A stretch of 64,000 nucleotides of DNA, taken from Amorphophallus konjac (lineage: Eukaryota > Streptophyta > Magnoliopsida > Alismatales > Araceae). The notes beneath the pieces are model-generated. The model saw only the letters and a list, made by a program, of their open reading frames with translations, was not told the DNA's origin and ran no database searches. The stretch is from the NCBI GenBank assembly GCA_022559845.1, contig CM040121.1, positions 565,800,140 to 565,864,139 on the forward strand, read 5' to 3'. A program made the translations under genes and the position numbers. Positions 20,699 through 32,339 of the stretch are shown here, one piece after another. The stretch's first letter is position 1, and each line of letters begins with the position of its first letter.

Positions 20699-23498
20699 CC
20701 TGGCATCACACGATTTGTCACCAACTACATCGCATTGCAGAGCCTACTGAAGCACAAGGATGGGTTGAAGCAAATGTTTAGAGGTGAGACCTGGCTGAGT
20801 TCCTCTTTTGCTGCTTCACGTGAAGGGGCGGAGGTCGAGGGGATTGTCAACACCTCCAATTTTTGGGATAGAGTGAAGGTATTAGTGTCATTGATAGAGC
20901 CACTGTACGAGGTACTGCGATGTGTGGATGGGGATAGAGTACCAACCATGGGGTTGGTGTACATCAAAATAGAAGCTGTCAAGCGGAAGATCCTTACAAC
21001 GTCCAAAAAATATGGACCCACCATCCTAGAGATTGTGGAGGACAGATGGGACAGATAAATGAACCGTGATCTTCACATGGCAGGTAAACACTTACATTCT
21101 CATCCAATAAATGAGTTGTGATCTTCAGTTGATACTAATATGTAATTCATTGTCTTACGATTGCAGCGTACTATCTACATCCGGCCTTCCAATATGCTCG
21201 GGGCCTTGCTTATGACGATACTTTGATAGAATCGGTCAACATTGTGGTAGACCGATTGTCTTTCACCCCAACAGATGCTGCTGATGCGTTGAATGAGGTA
21301 TACTTGGATATTTTACCACTGAGAATATGAAATGAAATATACACTTAATATTTTTCGATAATGCAGATGAAATTATTTAGAGAGGCAATTGGTTCATTTG
21401 CGACACCTAATGCCGTGGCCAGTCGTGACAGACTCGACCCAGGTAATGTGTCTTCACAATGTACCTTCTATATCTCGAGAAGTAATTTTTACATCTAATT
21501 ATTATATTGTACGTGATCTATTTTAAACACAGCTGAGTGGTGACTAAATTACGACACAAGTGCATCCGTATTAAGGAAGATCGCAATGAAAGTTCTATCG
21601 CAAACATCATCGTCGAGTGGATGTGAGTGAAATTGGTCGACGTTCTCCTTCTTGCATACTTAGCTGAGGAATAGGCTGACACACCGCAGGCTAGACAAAA
21701 TGGTGTATGTTCATTACAACATGAGACTAAAAGTCCGGCATGTGCAAATGGATACAAGGAGAGGAGAGGGAGATTACGACCCAACGGATGCTGTGTACTT
21801 GCGAGACGATGATGACCCTATGGTAGCATGGGTTGCAAGAGCCACAACCGAGCGTGGTGAGACAGAATTGGACGAGGAGGTTGAAGAACCAGGCGAGACA
21901 CCACGGCCTAATACTTTTCTCGCATCAGCTGTACAAGAGGCAGTGGGGGAGGGAGATGACATCCATGTGCAGTTGGGTGGTGACGAGTCAGCAACAGGAC
22001 GTGATGATGAAGTTAATTTGGATGAAGACCTCGCCATTGGGGGTGGAGACACATCGTATGCGTACGATGATACATCATGAGAGCGATTGATGCAACATCC
22101 AACAATTGAGCGTCAAGTGCCAGCTCAGGTGAATTAATATATGAAAATCAAATCGCATATTTCATTAGTTAGCGTAGTCATATATTGATGTATGATGATG
22201 TAAGAAATATATTGCAGGTCGATCCGACAAATGACAACATTGCGGGAGAACAATGGTCCTGGGTTGCAGCACCGCGGCATTCAATATCTGCGGAATTCAG
22301 AAGGTTATCCACTTCAAGAGAGGCTAGGGGGAGTTCCTCATTTAGAGAGGTGAAATTATATTGTCATTTCTACATTTATATGTTGTATTTCATTGGTAAT
22401 TGAATATATTATTCTTTCAATTGTGTAGTCTTCGGTAGCATCAAATCAACCATCTCAGTCTGTTGCGTCACGACACTCAACGTCTAAGGCACCTAGTCAG
22501 TCGTCTCAAGTATACGTACAGACTTACACAGTAGAAAGTAAATTGAAAAATTATCTAACCAGGCTTCTGCTTCTCAGGTATCTAGAGGGACACAACATGC
22601 AGTAGGTAAGCCGCCCCCTACTCCACAGAAGAAAAAATCATCATGGACCACATTATTCAGCAGCAAGAAGGACAAGGGACCACCATTAAATCCGATAGAT
22701 ATTGCAGACATGGAGACATTAGATCCCAATGCAGATGACGACACTCCCGGGCCCTCTATTGAGCCCCGCATCAGTGGGAGTCATGACTCCGATGATGATA
22801 GTACACCGACATGGTCTTCATCCCATAGAGGTGGCGATTCTCAAGGTGGTCAACAGAGTCGTCGTGAGGATACTAGTGCTGGTGGCAGAGAGTACAACAG
22901 TGGTCATAGTAGAGGTCGTGGGGGCCGTCAAGATGCTGCATGGACAGAGGAGCATCACTTCACACATGCCACGCAAGATGATGACCACGGTGCTCCACTG
23001 ACAGGGACGAGACGGGCAGACAGTACCAGCTATCAAGGCATGTTGTCTGATTTTGAGAGCATGAGCACACATGACTCCCAGGGATCTGGAAGCTCGTATG
23101 GACGGTCATGGCCGCAGCAGCCGATGTATCATGGCGACTCAGATAGCAGTAGTTCATTTTTCTCATCGTATCTATATCCTTATGCCGCAGCTGCGCCAGT
23201 AGAGGTCGTGTACGCACAAGGTTCGCAGCAGTATGAATACTACGTACGCATGTACTGGGAGAACTATTCAGGTTCAATGCGCTATGAAGACTATCTGTCC
23301 TATCTGTGGAACACTTTTAATGTCAGATTGTTTGGAGATGGGCACTGCCCCAATTTGGGTCCATACTCTTAATGAGTATGTATCATTTGGTTATATTTAT
23401 AACTAACTAATAATTAATTGTAAATTTCTTCATATCTTGAGTTTTGTACTTATCATTAAAATTACTAATGTAAACTTTTACATCATTTATAGATCATC

Positions 23499-24056
23499 AT
23501 GGACGGACGGCGTCACCCTGCGTGGGAGCATGGATACTCTGTTGAGGGTGATGGACATGTGCACTGTAGATACTGCGAACATCGCGTCATCGGCATACAC
23601 ATGTTTGCGGAGCACCTTGCGGGAGTGGGACGCGATGTTCGTGCATGCGACCGAGTTCCGAGAGATGTCCGACACTCCTTTCGGACACAGTTACATGATA
23701 GATACGGCTCTCGTAGCACACTCAGGACATCTTCTTCTACGTCCCGGGTACCTCCACCACGAGCACAGGGCGGAGCAGGATCTTCCTCCACGTCCAGAGT
23801 TCGAGCAGCACCAGCACCTGCACCAGTCGCACTTGATAGAATTGAAGCTATAGATGTAGTGAGGATTTTTTTTACAGATTTTCATGTATCCTCCACCGCA
23901 GCACACGACCCATCATTTGTGCAGATGGTTACATATTTTCAGTCACACCCACATGTACCTCCACCCACTAGGATAGAGTTAGATTATACGGGTGATCAGT
24001 CTCATGTATCTGATGATGAGTTTTGGGATTCAGGCTTCACTGATGACGAGGATTAG
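23499..24056 (+). CDS. Second BED-finger ORF at the 3' end of the hAT element
   Basis: An intact 185-codon frame after a possible splice acceptor (TTTATAG at about 23486-23492). It starts MDGRRHPAWEHG and has a BED-like finger: HCRYC, then HMFAEHL, then VRACDRVPRDVRH (about residues 23-60). This resembles the start of other plant hAT proteins (PAWEHG, GHVxCxYC). A Ser/Pro/Arg-rich linker follows, then an acidic end (DDEFWDSGFTDDED). It has no DUF659 or dimerisation region, so it is not a transposase by itself. It could be a separate DNA-binding accessory protein, a 3' exon of the transposase gene, or a fragment of another hAT gene. Confidence 0.55.
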   Translation: MDGRRHPAWEHGYSVEGDGHVHCRYCEHRVIGIHMFAEHLAGVGRDVRACDRVPRDVRHSFRTQLHDRYGSRSTLRTSSSTSRVPPPRAQGGAGSSSTSRVRAAPAPAPVALDRIEAIDVVRIFFTDFHVSSTAAHDPSFVQMVTYFQSHPHVPPPTRIELDYTGDQSHVSDDEFWDSGFTDDED

Positions 24057-24140
24057 TGAGTTTTGGGATTCGGACTTCACTGATGAGGAGGATGAGTGAG
24101 TTTTGAGATTCGGGCTTCACAGATGAGGAGGATGAGTGAG
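24016..24140 (+). repeat. 40-bp tandem repeat at the end of the BED ORF
   Basis: Three copies of a 40-bp unit (TTTTGGGATTC, then CTTCACTGATGA, then GAGGAT). The first encodes the C-terminal FWDSGFTDDED. The stop codon TAG arises in the first copy, and the rest is probably 3' UTR. Confidence 0.8.
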
Positions 24141-25336
24141 TTTTTATATTTTATACTTCATGAATGAATGTCATTATTATGTCACTGTTTACTTTAACTT
24201 ATTAAGTAATTTAAATAAAATTTTTATGTATTATATATAATAGGATGTTTAATTAAGCGGTGTAATATGTTATTTTTATATAATTAATTATGTGTAATTT
24301 AGTATGGATCTATTATCATAAAAAAACTCTACATTTTAATATTTTTAAATATATATAACATTTAATCTTTAAATAAAATTTTTTTAAAATTTTTTAAAAA
24401 AATTAAAAAATCACCCGTCGAGAGCCCGAGAGGACGGACCGGGTCGCTGTGCGACCCGGCCGACCCGACCCGTCCCGCGTCGAGACCGGGTCGACCGGGT
24501 CAGCCGGGTCGACAAACCTTGCTCAAAGCAGGATCAAATAACAGCCCTGGCTGAAGAACTTTTTTTATTATCTTGAAAATCCAATGGAAGTTAGATGGGT
24601 TTTCAATTCATCGGCATTTTCATTATTGTTATTTTCTCATGAAACATCAACTAATGACCATAATAGTCATCCGACTGGATTTTTACGAAGCATCATTTGG
24701 TCATCAAATGAGATCTCTTCTTTTATTGCTCTTAATGATCGATCGAGGTGGTAGCTCATTTTGATCACTCATTAAATTAACTTAGAACTAAACCATTTTG
24801 ATCACCAATTAACTGATGGGTTATTTCCTGATGGCTGCTGCCAATCCCTAGCTTCTATCACGTGCTAGTTGAGGTGGGCGGGTGGGAAGGACATTAAGCC
24901 ACCACGCCCACGTCGGCCCCAACAGGGAGAAGGGGTGCCGCTTTACTCGTTTCAGCGGTCGGCAGAGGTGGAGGAGCTGTGCAATGGCTCGGCAAAGCAC
25001 CTGTGGTCAGAATAAGGCAGCGGTGGGCTCCCGACCTTCTCTGCGCTTCCCTGACCACGTTCTCCCCATCTCCCTCCTTTCACTAGTTATTAATGAAAGA
25101 GATTTTTACATGGAAACCGTTGTTAAATGTGAATCGATAAAAAAATTGTTTTTAAGAATATATTAGTAAACATGTTATTGTTTTAATTCATACTATGTTT
25201 AAATATCATCGCGATTAAATTCTATCGATAAAAAGATAAATATTTTTTTAAAATTCAAATATTTTTTGTTAATTTCACATTGAATGACCCGGATAGCATT
25301 CTCATAGCATCAAATTTATCACTAGTACAGGAGAGA

Positions 25337-25338
<2 letters not shown>

Positions 25339-25383
<45 letters not shown>
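25339..25383. repeat. (GA)n microsatellite
   Basis: An uninterrupted run of GA/AG dinucleotides of about 45 bases. Confidence 0.95.
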
Positions 25384-25385
<2 letters not shown>

Positions 25386-26045
25386 CCTTCCCCTCCGGTA
25401 ATCCCACTGGGGGAGGAGAGGGTGTTGGGGATAATGTTTAACTCTTTGATTTTAATTCGAATGTCATATTCTTGTGCTTAGTCTCGTACCGATTGTGAGA
25501 TAATTTTTATTGCCCTTATATTTTGTGAGGTTCACCTTTGAGTTGAGACCCAAGAGATATTAGATGTGAGTTAGACTTATAACTTAGTTAGTTTAGTCTC
25601 ACCACATATAAATATATATATATATTTATTTATTGATGTCGAGCCGCACCACATCGAGCCGAGTTGGATTGGATTTTAATTTTCGATTTCAACCCTTAGT
25701 TGTGGCCACCGGATTCCGTCTCTATATATTCTTGTGATTTTGTTTTCTATAGTATTGAACTCTGGTTCCGTTTTGACTTCTGTTCTATTCTTTCTTCTTC
25801 CTCTTTGGATAATCATCTTCAAAAATTAGATTTGAAATTACTCTAGTCGTGCACCTAAAAAGTCTATGGAATCACGGAGTGAGTCATATTTTGAGGACGA
25901 AACATCGGTGAACCTTGTGCATCATGGAGGAGACGTCTTCTTCCGTTTCAAAGAAAATATTATTCATGCGTTTCTCATCCTATAGGTGATTCTGAATTTT
26001 TCTCATTTTTTTATAGTAGGGTTACTTTGATAATTGGTTTCATTA

Positions 26046-26046
<1 letters not shown>

Positions 26047-26100
<54 letters not shown>
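26047..26100. repeat. Compound (GT)n(GA)n microsatellite
   Basis: About ten GT units pass directly into about sixteen GA units. It immediately precedes the 97-bp tandem duplication. Confidence 0.95.
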
Positions 26101-26103
<3 letters not shown>

Positions 26104-26111
26104 GATCACAT

Positions 26112-26305
26112 ATGCCATCACTTGGGATTCAGCCGTTTCATGTCCGTTAATTTGATTAAGAAAGACTGATTACAGACTTTTAGACGTGTCGCCTTATTAT
26201 GAAAAATAATGCCATCACTTGGGATTCAGCCGTTTCATGTCCGTTAATTTGATTAAGAAAGACTGATTACAGACTTTTAGACGTGTCGCCTTATTATGAA
26301 AAATA
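26112..26305. repeat. 97-bp tandem duplication
   Basis: Positions 26112-26208 are repeated at 26209-26305 with no difference that I can see. The unit starts ATGCCATCACTTGGG and ends GAAAAATA. Perfect identity points to a recent event or to an assembly duplication. Confidence 0.92.
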
Positions 26306-26907
26306 ATGAACATAATGTTCATTTTGTAATACTTAATATATAAACAGATCTATTATGAATTATGAAATGGAAAAGAATTATTGCACACATGGTGTGCAAG
26401 AAAAAGAGTGTGCAACAAGACGATCTTTTATGGCATACGACAAGAAATATGCGCGGGTAAAACCGAGCCGATTACGTTTCAAGATCAGCCCACGATGGCC
26501 AGCATTGATCGGCTGGGACCATTTGGCCAACCTAATTTAAAAGTAGACACGATCTACATATAGAGTTGAGCTTTAATTGTTGTACTATTTGCCGTGTAAA
26601 AAATTCAACACGGGATGTGCAGCCTAATCACGTGGTAGATAATAAAATTTGACTAAGTCAATGATTTTTTTTCTTGAGGTGTGTTCGAAGATAAAATAAA
26701 TAAAATAATAATAATAATAAATATATATTTTTTGCCATTTACGTACCTCTGTCCCACTTAAACACATTGACATCTTAAATGTGAACTGGCGCCATTGACA
26801 TGCAACCCCGATGTCACAGATGAGTCAGCGTATCTCATTGCACCTGCCGGGTAAAGACCATCTTCTCTCATTCACATCAAGTTCAATGAGTTTGATAAAT
26901 TGTCCGA

Positions 26908-27035
26908 GGCCTTCTTTGTTAACCGAGCGGGGATACCGTGTTCGACCCCTCTCGATCGAACACGGAGGAAGAGTGTGGATCCCCCTTCGTTCTCTCTTAT
27001 CAGATTCTCCCGACAATTAGATTAACAAAGAGGGC
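26908..27035. repeat. Possible short inverted-repeat element (MITE-like)
   Basis: GGCCTTCTTTGTTAA at 26908-26922 faces its inverse with one mismatch at 27021-27035, enclosing about 128 bp. No clear target duplication flanks it, so the family is unknown and it may be chance. Confidence 0.3.
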
Positions 27036-28017
27036 CCAAAAGAATCAATAAATTTTATCCTAAGATTAAAGGCCAACAAATTTGACGATGAGCCTGCCCA
27101 TGCTCAACCTTGCCTCCTAGATACCCGAATAAACTTTGGATGAACGAAAGTTGGTCAACGAACCAAGTCAAACTGCCAGAGACCCGAGGATGTATATAAT
27201 TGAGATCCGAACCAACAATCCGCTTGGAACTGATCCGAGGTCCTTCTCTGGAGAAACACCCTGACTCTTCTTCGTTAACAACAACAACAGATGAGACCCA
27301 TATGAGAGAATGGGTCTTACCCGGAGAGACCCGGCCGACAAGCGGGCGGGGTGCGGATCGGGCGTGGGCGTTGGCAGTTGGAACTTGGAAGAGATCAAAC
27401 TGGGGTGGCCACGAGACTTCGTTAATTAATGGAGACCCACATGCTCATGTTCTTTTGTTTTGTTGGGGTCAGAGACCAGAAGGAAGTCTTCTATTACCAG
27501 TTCTGAGTTTGAGCAAAACGATGGTGGAGGAACCCTCGACTCCCATTGGTGGTGAAGACTGGGGCTGACATCCCATTGCAGCCATGCCAGCCCGGAATAG
27601 GTTGCCCAATCAGTATCAATAATAATAAGAGCTAGAAAGGCAGCTACTCTTAAGTAGCCACGTCTCGTTCCCATGTGAGGGCGATGGCCAGTTCATTAAT
27701 TCGGGTACAACGGTTATGGCCTTTTAATGTGGGAAGATCTGATTCAGAGTTGGATCCACTTGCGTCTGAATGAGTTCGTCTACTTTGTTTTTTTTTTTTT
27801 TGGGTGCTAATCCCATTTGCACTCCACCTCATCTCAGCCGTTGATTTGCTTTGGTATTTAATTACATCTTCTTTCGTTTGATTGTGAAAATCAGATTCCT
27901 AAAACTTAGGAAGCCAAACAGATCAATGGTTGAGATGCAGTGGATCGAGTATAAATGTTGCACGGGAGCTAACCTGGCCGTTAGAGACATCCCATGCATA
28001 TGATAAGGATTATACAT

Positions 28018-28037
28018 ATATAAATATATATATATAA

Positions 28038-28078
<41 letters not shown>
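28018..28078. repeat. (TA)n-rich microsatellite
   Basis: TATATAAA-type units pass into a pure TA run of about 30 bases, followed by AAGTTTACAATTC. Confidence 0.9.
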
Positions 28079-28080
<2 letters not shown>

Positions 28081-29338
28081 GTTTACAATTCATATAATGT
28101 ACACACGCGCGCATACACACATAAATGCATATAATATATGGTAAATGCCAGTCAAATTTTCTGGCATTAGTCAATTTGGGATAGTTGCAAGGTGAATACA
28201 TCAACTGAAGCTGCCAAGGGAAACATGAGAAGACGGATCATGTGGGTTGGTGTCGATGTTCCATGATCAGTCGGGGGGGTCAGCTACCTACTGCCAGTGC
28301 TTCAAAATGACACTTTCTAGGTTGGTTCGGGGGGAATAGCATTCGGTCAATGCTGTTGAATGGGTAGCTACTCAAGAGATCCCATTCTCCACGGTCTCTT
28401 TTTAAGATTTTGTTTACAATTGTCTTTGGGTATCCCTCAACAAGTCAATTTGAGATGGATTATTTTACTTGGGATTCATGTGCAGCTGTGTAATGCATGG
28501 ATCAAAGAGACTCTGCAAAATAATGTAAAATATATAGTACCGTGAGACATAGGTTTTGACATTTTCTTGATATTAAAGTCACGGTTTGCTTTAGATCATG
28601 GGGAGGAGGGATTTTTTAAAAAATCTCTCGTTATGAGATGGGTGGATGCGTCTGAAAATTTTTCTCAAGTCACAGTCCCATTTGGGAATGTGGACTTGAC
28701 CAACTCAAACACCATCATTTATGGTGAAGGGGCAAGTTGGGAGGAGTTACTGCCTTTAATGAATAGTTTAATATCTTTAATGGGGGTTACACTAACTGTG
28801 AGAGACATGGGTTCAAATCTAACGGCACCAAACTGATGCATCACTCGTTTACGAATAAGTCTTCGTCATCATTATGATATACAAAAATTCATCGGCCCCC
28901 CCCCCCACTCTATCACATGCCATATGTATCTAGTCCAACCTAAAAAGTCTTGAGGTAACTCCTAATGACCGCACGCCCTTAACATGTACCCATCAACATG
29001 TTGAATTAGAAGGGAGACATGTTTAAAATGGAGAAGAACCTTTAAGATAGCGTTTGCAAACCTGAATCCATTATTTTTGGGTTGGGCATTAGAATTCGAA
29101 CGAGGTTTGTTTCCCGATTCTTTTGGGTTGAACCACAGGCCGAGCACTGGTGATATCTTTTGAAATGTTACTGTTACCAATCCGGATGAGCTTAGTAACT
29201 CACAATATAAATTTTTTTTTTTATATTTCCAGTGTCCCGGGGAAGTTCCAAGATTTTGGCCCCAAACCTTCCCGCTGATGCGGGGTGTACATATTTTAGA
29301 GTATTAGATATAAGTAGAGTCATACAAGAGCTACTCAC

Positions 29339-29423
29339 GGGGTGGTGGCGCAGTTGGCTAGCGCGTAGGTCTCATAGCTTTGGAGTTATCCTGAGGTCGA
29401 GAGTTCGAGCCTCTCTCACCCCA
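29339..29423 (+). tRNA. Elongator tRNA-Met (CAT), intron-containing
   Basis: The 85-base gene has acceptor strands GGGGTGG and CTCACCCC with discriminator A. The D arm contains GGCGCAGTTGGCTAGCGC. The anticodon CAT is at 29373-29375, and the T arm holds the B box GTTCGAGCC. About 11 extra bases just after the base 3' of the anticodon (about 29377-29387) are the intron typical of plant elongator tRNA-Met. A and B boxes match the RNA polymerase III consensus, and a T6 run follows 12 bases downstream. This is the elongator form; the LTR elements here use the initiator tRNA as primer. It looks functional and is the only RNA gene I find. Confidence 0.96.
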
Positions 29424-29434
29424 ATTTGGTTATC

Positions 29435-29440
29435 TTTTTT
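29435..29440 (+). terminator. Pol III terminator of tRNA-Met
   Basis: TTTTTT begins 12 bases after the tRNA end, with a second T7 run a few bases later. This is the usual RNA polymerase III stop signal. Confidence 0.85.
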
Positions 29441-29924
29441 ATTTTTTTCATAATTTTAGTCTCTTTTCTTAGCCTAACCAATCTGACTCGATGTGCCTCG
29501 AGCTTAATGTTCTTTATAGCCCGTCCGCAGCGTTAAACTTGTTGTACGTTCCGTTTCGAGGTATATATATATATATATATATCGGAGAACAGTTGGCACT
29601 CCAGTGACATGGGCCACTCACTCACTAATGAGGGTCCAAGGTCTTCTCTTGTGAACAACATGTGAAGGAGGCGCTCACCTTACCTTGTGGCCCGTGGGGT
29701 GGTATCCAGCCAACCACATCCATGTACAGGATATGGGCTCCAATTAAACACGATGCAAGGGCCGGCCGTCCTTGCTTCGCTCCAGATGATCCAGAGATTT
29801 GCGTTGGACATACATGTGGAGTGATGCTTGGATAGGGGACGTACGGTTACATCTTCCAGGGCCCTTATATTGGATTGTCTTGAGATTGAACAGTTGGATC
29901 CCCCCCTCTCTCTCTCACACACAC
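29441..29924. other. Spacer between tRNA-Met and a solo LTR
   Basis: No gene is seen. It contains a (TA)n run at about 29562-29581 and ends in CT and CA dinucleotide repeats, into which the solo LTR is inserted. Confidence 0.6.
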
Positions 29925-32147
29925 TGTAGTGACTCGAGATTCGAGTATCGAAAAGGAACCAGCATGACTCGAACCTCGACCCGTCACTCACGAGTCCGAA
30001 GATTCAGAAAGGTTAAAAGGATGGTGTGAGGGTACACGAGAAACTAAAATAATTGAAGAGCTAGCACAATAATATAAAAATAATGTAGGAATTAAATAAA
30101 TACTCACTAAAAACTACAAGGTCCAAAGTATCTCATGTCCAATATAAGTACAATCAACAGAAATAAAAGTATAAGTACACGGGGCATACACCGACTCTGA
30201 CAGCGGGCGACTAACCCTGACTGCAGGAATCACGGTGAGCCTCAGACGCGTCTCTCGACGACCCCGTCTCACCTAAAAATACAGGGGTGAGCCTCATTTC
30301 ATTGGCTCAGAAGGGATTCACGCGGACCCCCACCTAACAACGAGGAAAACGAGACAGCAAGCTAAATAACCGAAGTACAGCAGTAACAACAATAAATAAA
30401 AGGAAAATCTTTCTATAACTAGTGGTACTCTACCGAACAAACCGACCGCGGTCCGACTGGAAAACAAGTGCGTACCTGTCAAAAGACAGGAGCACCACCC
30501 ACTAGAAACAAAGCCGGATGCGTCCCCTGACGTCTTACACCGTGCCTCAGTGTCTCCCTACACGCCTCAGGCGGAGACTGAGACACACAACAAGTACCAC
30601 GAACAAGGACTAGCTGGGGTCACACTCGTCAGCGTGCGTCCGACTGCCCCCAACCACGTGTGCACACACAGACCATGCGCCCTAGGTCAGATCCTCTAGC
30701 TAGTTTTTTTCCCGAAGTCCGGACTCAGGCTGCGCGTGGGGACCCTATGGTAACCAGCCTAAAAACTCTCTCTCCGGGTCACGCTCTCCACCACTCCCAA
30801 GTGGGTTCGCACATGCGTGCGCATGAAAGCTACGTCCAGTAGACAGGTCACTGGAGGTAAGACTCGACTCACGGAAATCATCGATTAAAAGGACACAGAG
30901 CGGCGGTCCTCTCAGGACCATCTCTCAACTGGTGGCCATCCCTAGACCGCAAAGCAGCCGAGCGGCCTCCTCTGAGGCCGCTAGGCTCAGCCTGGCGGCC
31001 ATGCCATGGCCGCAACCAGGCAAGCCACTCGGTGCCTAGCGGTCTATCACCAGACCGCCAACCCCACCAGTTGGTCACCTGAAGACCGCAAAGCACCAGG
31101 AAACGGTCCAACCCTGACCGTAACCCGGCAACGACTCCCCAACGGTCAAAAACACGCACCTCGAGGGTGCCCTAAACAACGAGGCAAACGGTTATATGCT
31201 GGCCGCTACCCAAGGGGTAGCGGTCAATCGTGAGATCGCTTACCAGGCCTAACGGTCCCCTGGGGACTGCTAAGTCCAACCGACATTCAAAAATGCATGG
31301 CGGTCCCTCAAGAGCCGCCAAAGGGGCCTAGCGGTTCCTAGTAAGACAACAACCCCAACCCGAGTGCAGAACGGTGGGAATAACCAAAAAAATTCGATCC
31401 ACGCCCCGATCATCCCCCGATGATGGAGAAACAAAGGGGAATTCATCCCCAACCCTCCTAGCATGATTCTACTCCCATAGATCGGTCAAAAACCCCAAGA
31501 AATGAGAGATCCGGCGCTCAACCCCAAAACATACATTTTCACCCTCCCGGCTCAAATACGCCCCTCTCGGCCTCTCCTCGGCCTATAAATCACGGGGAAA
31601 GCGAGAAAGAGGGCAAGGATCCGTCCCCCTACCACAAGGAAGCTCGAAATCCGCCGGATCACCGCCGATCTTCAAATCTTGGCCGAACATGATCTCCACG
31701 CCCCATGCTGCAAGAATGCCACCGCCACGATAACCTCGCCGCCGCCGTCATCACCACACCGCCGCCTTCGTCCGCCGTTCGTCGCCGGAGGAGGAAGGGC
31801 GCCTCGAAGTTTGGATGGGGGAGAGCTTGCAACGGTCGGCTGCTCACGGAGGAGAAAAGAGAAGAAGAAGAAAGGAAAAAGAGAAAAGAAAAAGGGTTAT
31901 TTATAGAAGATCCAAAAAATCTAAAAATATGAAAAATTGAAAAAAAAATCATTTTCCCGATCCTCGGAACACGCTCACCGCATTGGTACCGTCCTGGAGT
32001 AGGAGAATGCAACGGTTTACCATGCATAGGGTTCCAAAGACTCGTCAGAGAAAAACACGCGTAAACCACAAAACGAGTCCCGGGACCCCGAAAAGTGATC
32101 CGAATCCCACGGATCCAGATCCAAAAAATACCCAAAAAACCCAGGAC

Positions 32148-32153
<6 letters not shown>
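29925..32153 (-). mobile_element. Solo LTR of a Tekay-type element
   Basis: Read on the minus strand it begins TGTAATGTCC (32153) and ends CACTACA (29925), and is 2229 bp long. Its end-proximal part (29937-30030) is a diverged match to the end of the Tekay LTR at 13310-13390 (CCTTTTAACC, CGAGTCTTCGGACTCGTG-like). A minus-strand TATA box lies at 31898-31905, followed by tandem hairpins at about 30895-31345. No internal region adjoins it, so it is a solo LTR. Both flanks read CACAC, but they lie in a CA repeat, so that duplication is weak evidence. Confidence 0.85.
30895..31345 (-). repeat. Tandem hairpin array in the solo LTR
   Basis: Successive stem-loops: GCGGCCTC with GAGGCCGC (30962-30981), GCGGCCAT with ATGGCCGC (30995-31013), GCGGTCT with AGACCGC (31039-31058), CCGCTACC with GGTAGCGG (31203-31222), and weaker ones. 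Stem sequences differ from those of the intact Tekay LTR, but place and layout are alike. Confidence 0.75.
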
Positions 32154-32242
<89 letters not shown>

Positions 32243-32320
32243 ACCGACACATTGGGTTCTCTCTCTCTCTCTCTCTCTCTCGCTCTCGCTCTCGCTCGCT
32301 CTCACACACACACATAGCCG
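32151..32320. repeat. Long (AC)n and (CT)n microsatellites
   Basis: About 90 bases of AC repeats (32151-32240), a short unique piece, then about 45 bases of CT/CG-CT repeats and a second short CA run. With the CT/CA run at 29900-29924 this is probably one microsatellite split by the solo LTR. Confidence 0.92.
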
Positions 32321-32339
32321 TTAGGGACGTGTAGTGTCG

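Larger units (their letters stand above)
9645..23372 (+). pseudogene. hAT transposase (BED finger, DUF659, dimerisation), broken
   Basis: Cut-and-paste transposase of the hAT superfamily. The frame opens at 9645 with MAPRERPNDIGW and has a BED-type finger (CWRCNYY, then RLKKHL) at about 9710-9785. It then shows a DUF659 region, with YGVTLICDGWSG at 10552-10587, VVTDNWSNY and TPCAAHCVDLMLKEI, up to 10993. There it is split by the LTR element and resumes in the same frame at 20704 (TRFVTNYIALQSL). Downstream exons include about 21167-21297, 21367-21442 and 21533-22128, the last with the C-terminal dimerisation region (KMVYVHYNMRL). A Ser/Tyr-rich tail ends at 23372. Stops at 9687, 10278, 10545 and 21055, plus three near 21540-21665, kill it independently of the insertion. 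Most fit C-to-T or G-to-A changes. Confidence 0.85.
7738..24521 (+). mobile_element. hAT transposon with nested LTR retrotransposon
   Basis: The element is bounded by an identical 8-bp target duplication, CTCAAAGC, at 7730-7737 and 24522-24529. Terminal inverted repeats follow: TATGGTTTGCCGACCCG on the left against CAAGGTTTGTCGACCCG on the right (three mismatches in 17). Both ends are rich in further GACCCG motifs. Inside are a BED-finger/DUF659/dimerisation transposase gene in the plus direction and a second BED-finger ORF. Removing the inserted LTR element (10994-20698) leaves about 7.1 kb. The 8-bp duplication and transposase type both say hAT. The transposase has many stops, so the copy is no longer autonomous. 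Confidence 0.9.
24530..29338. other. Spacer between the hAT element and tRNA-Met
   Basis: No protein gene can be supported. The stretch holds microsatellites, a 97-bp tandem duplication and possible small decayed transposons, listed separately. From about 25423 a TGTTGGGGATAATG start followed by AT-rich text resembles the start of a Copia-type LTR, but I find no matching end. Confidence 0.5.

Noticed and set aside
25423..26000. Copia-type LTR or solo LTR starting TGTTGGGG
   Set aside because: No matching end, duplication or partner LTR could be found by eye.
27200..27568. 122-codon ORF as a host gene
   Set aside because: No recognisable motif, splice context or start context; composition is not distinctive.
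29925..32158. CACAC flanks as a proven target duplication of the solo LTR
   Set aside because: The site is a CA dinucleotide repeat, so any 5-bp flank would match.
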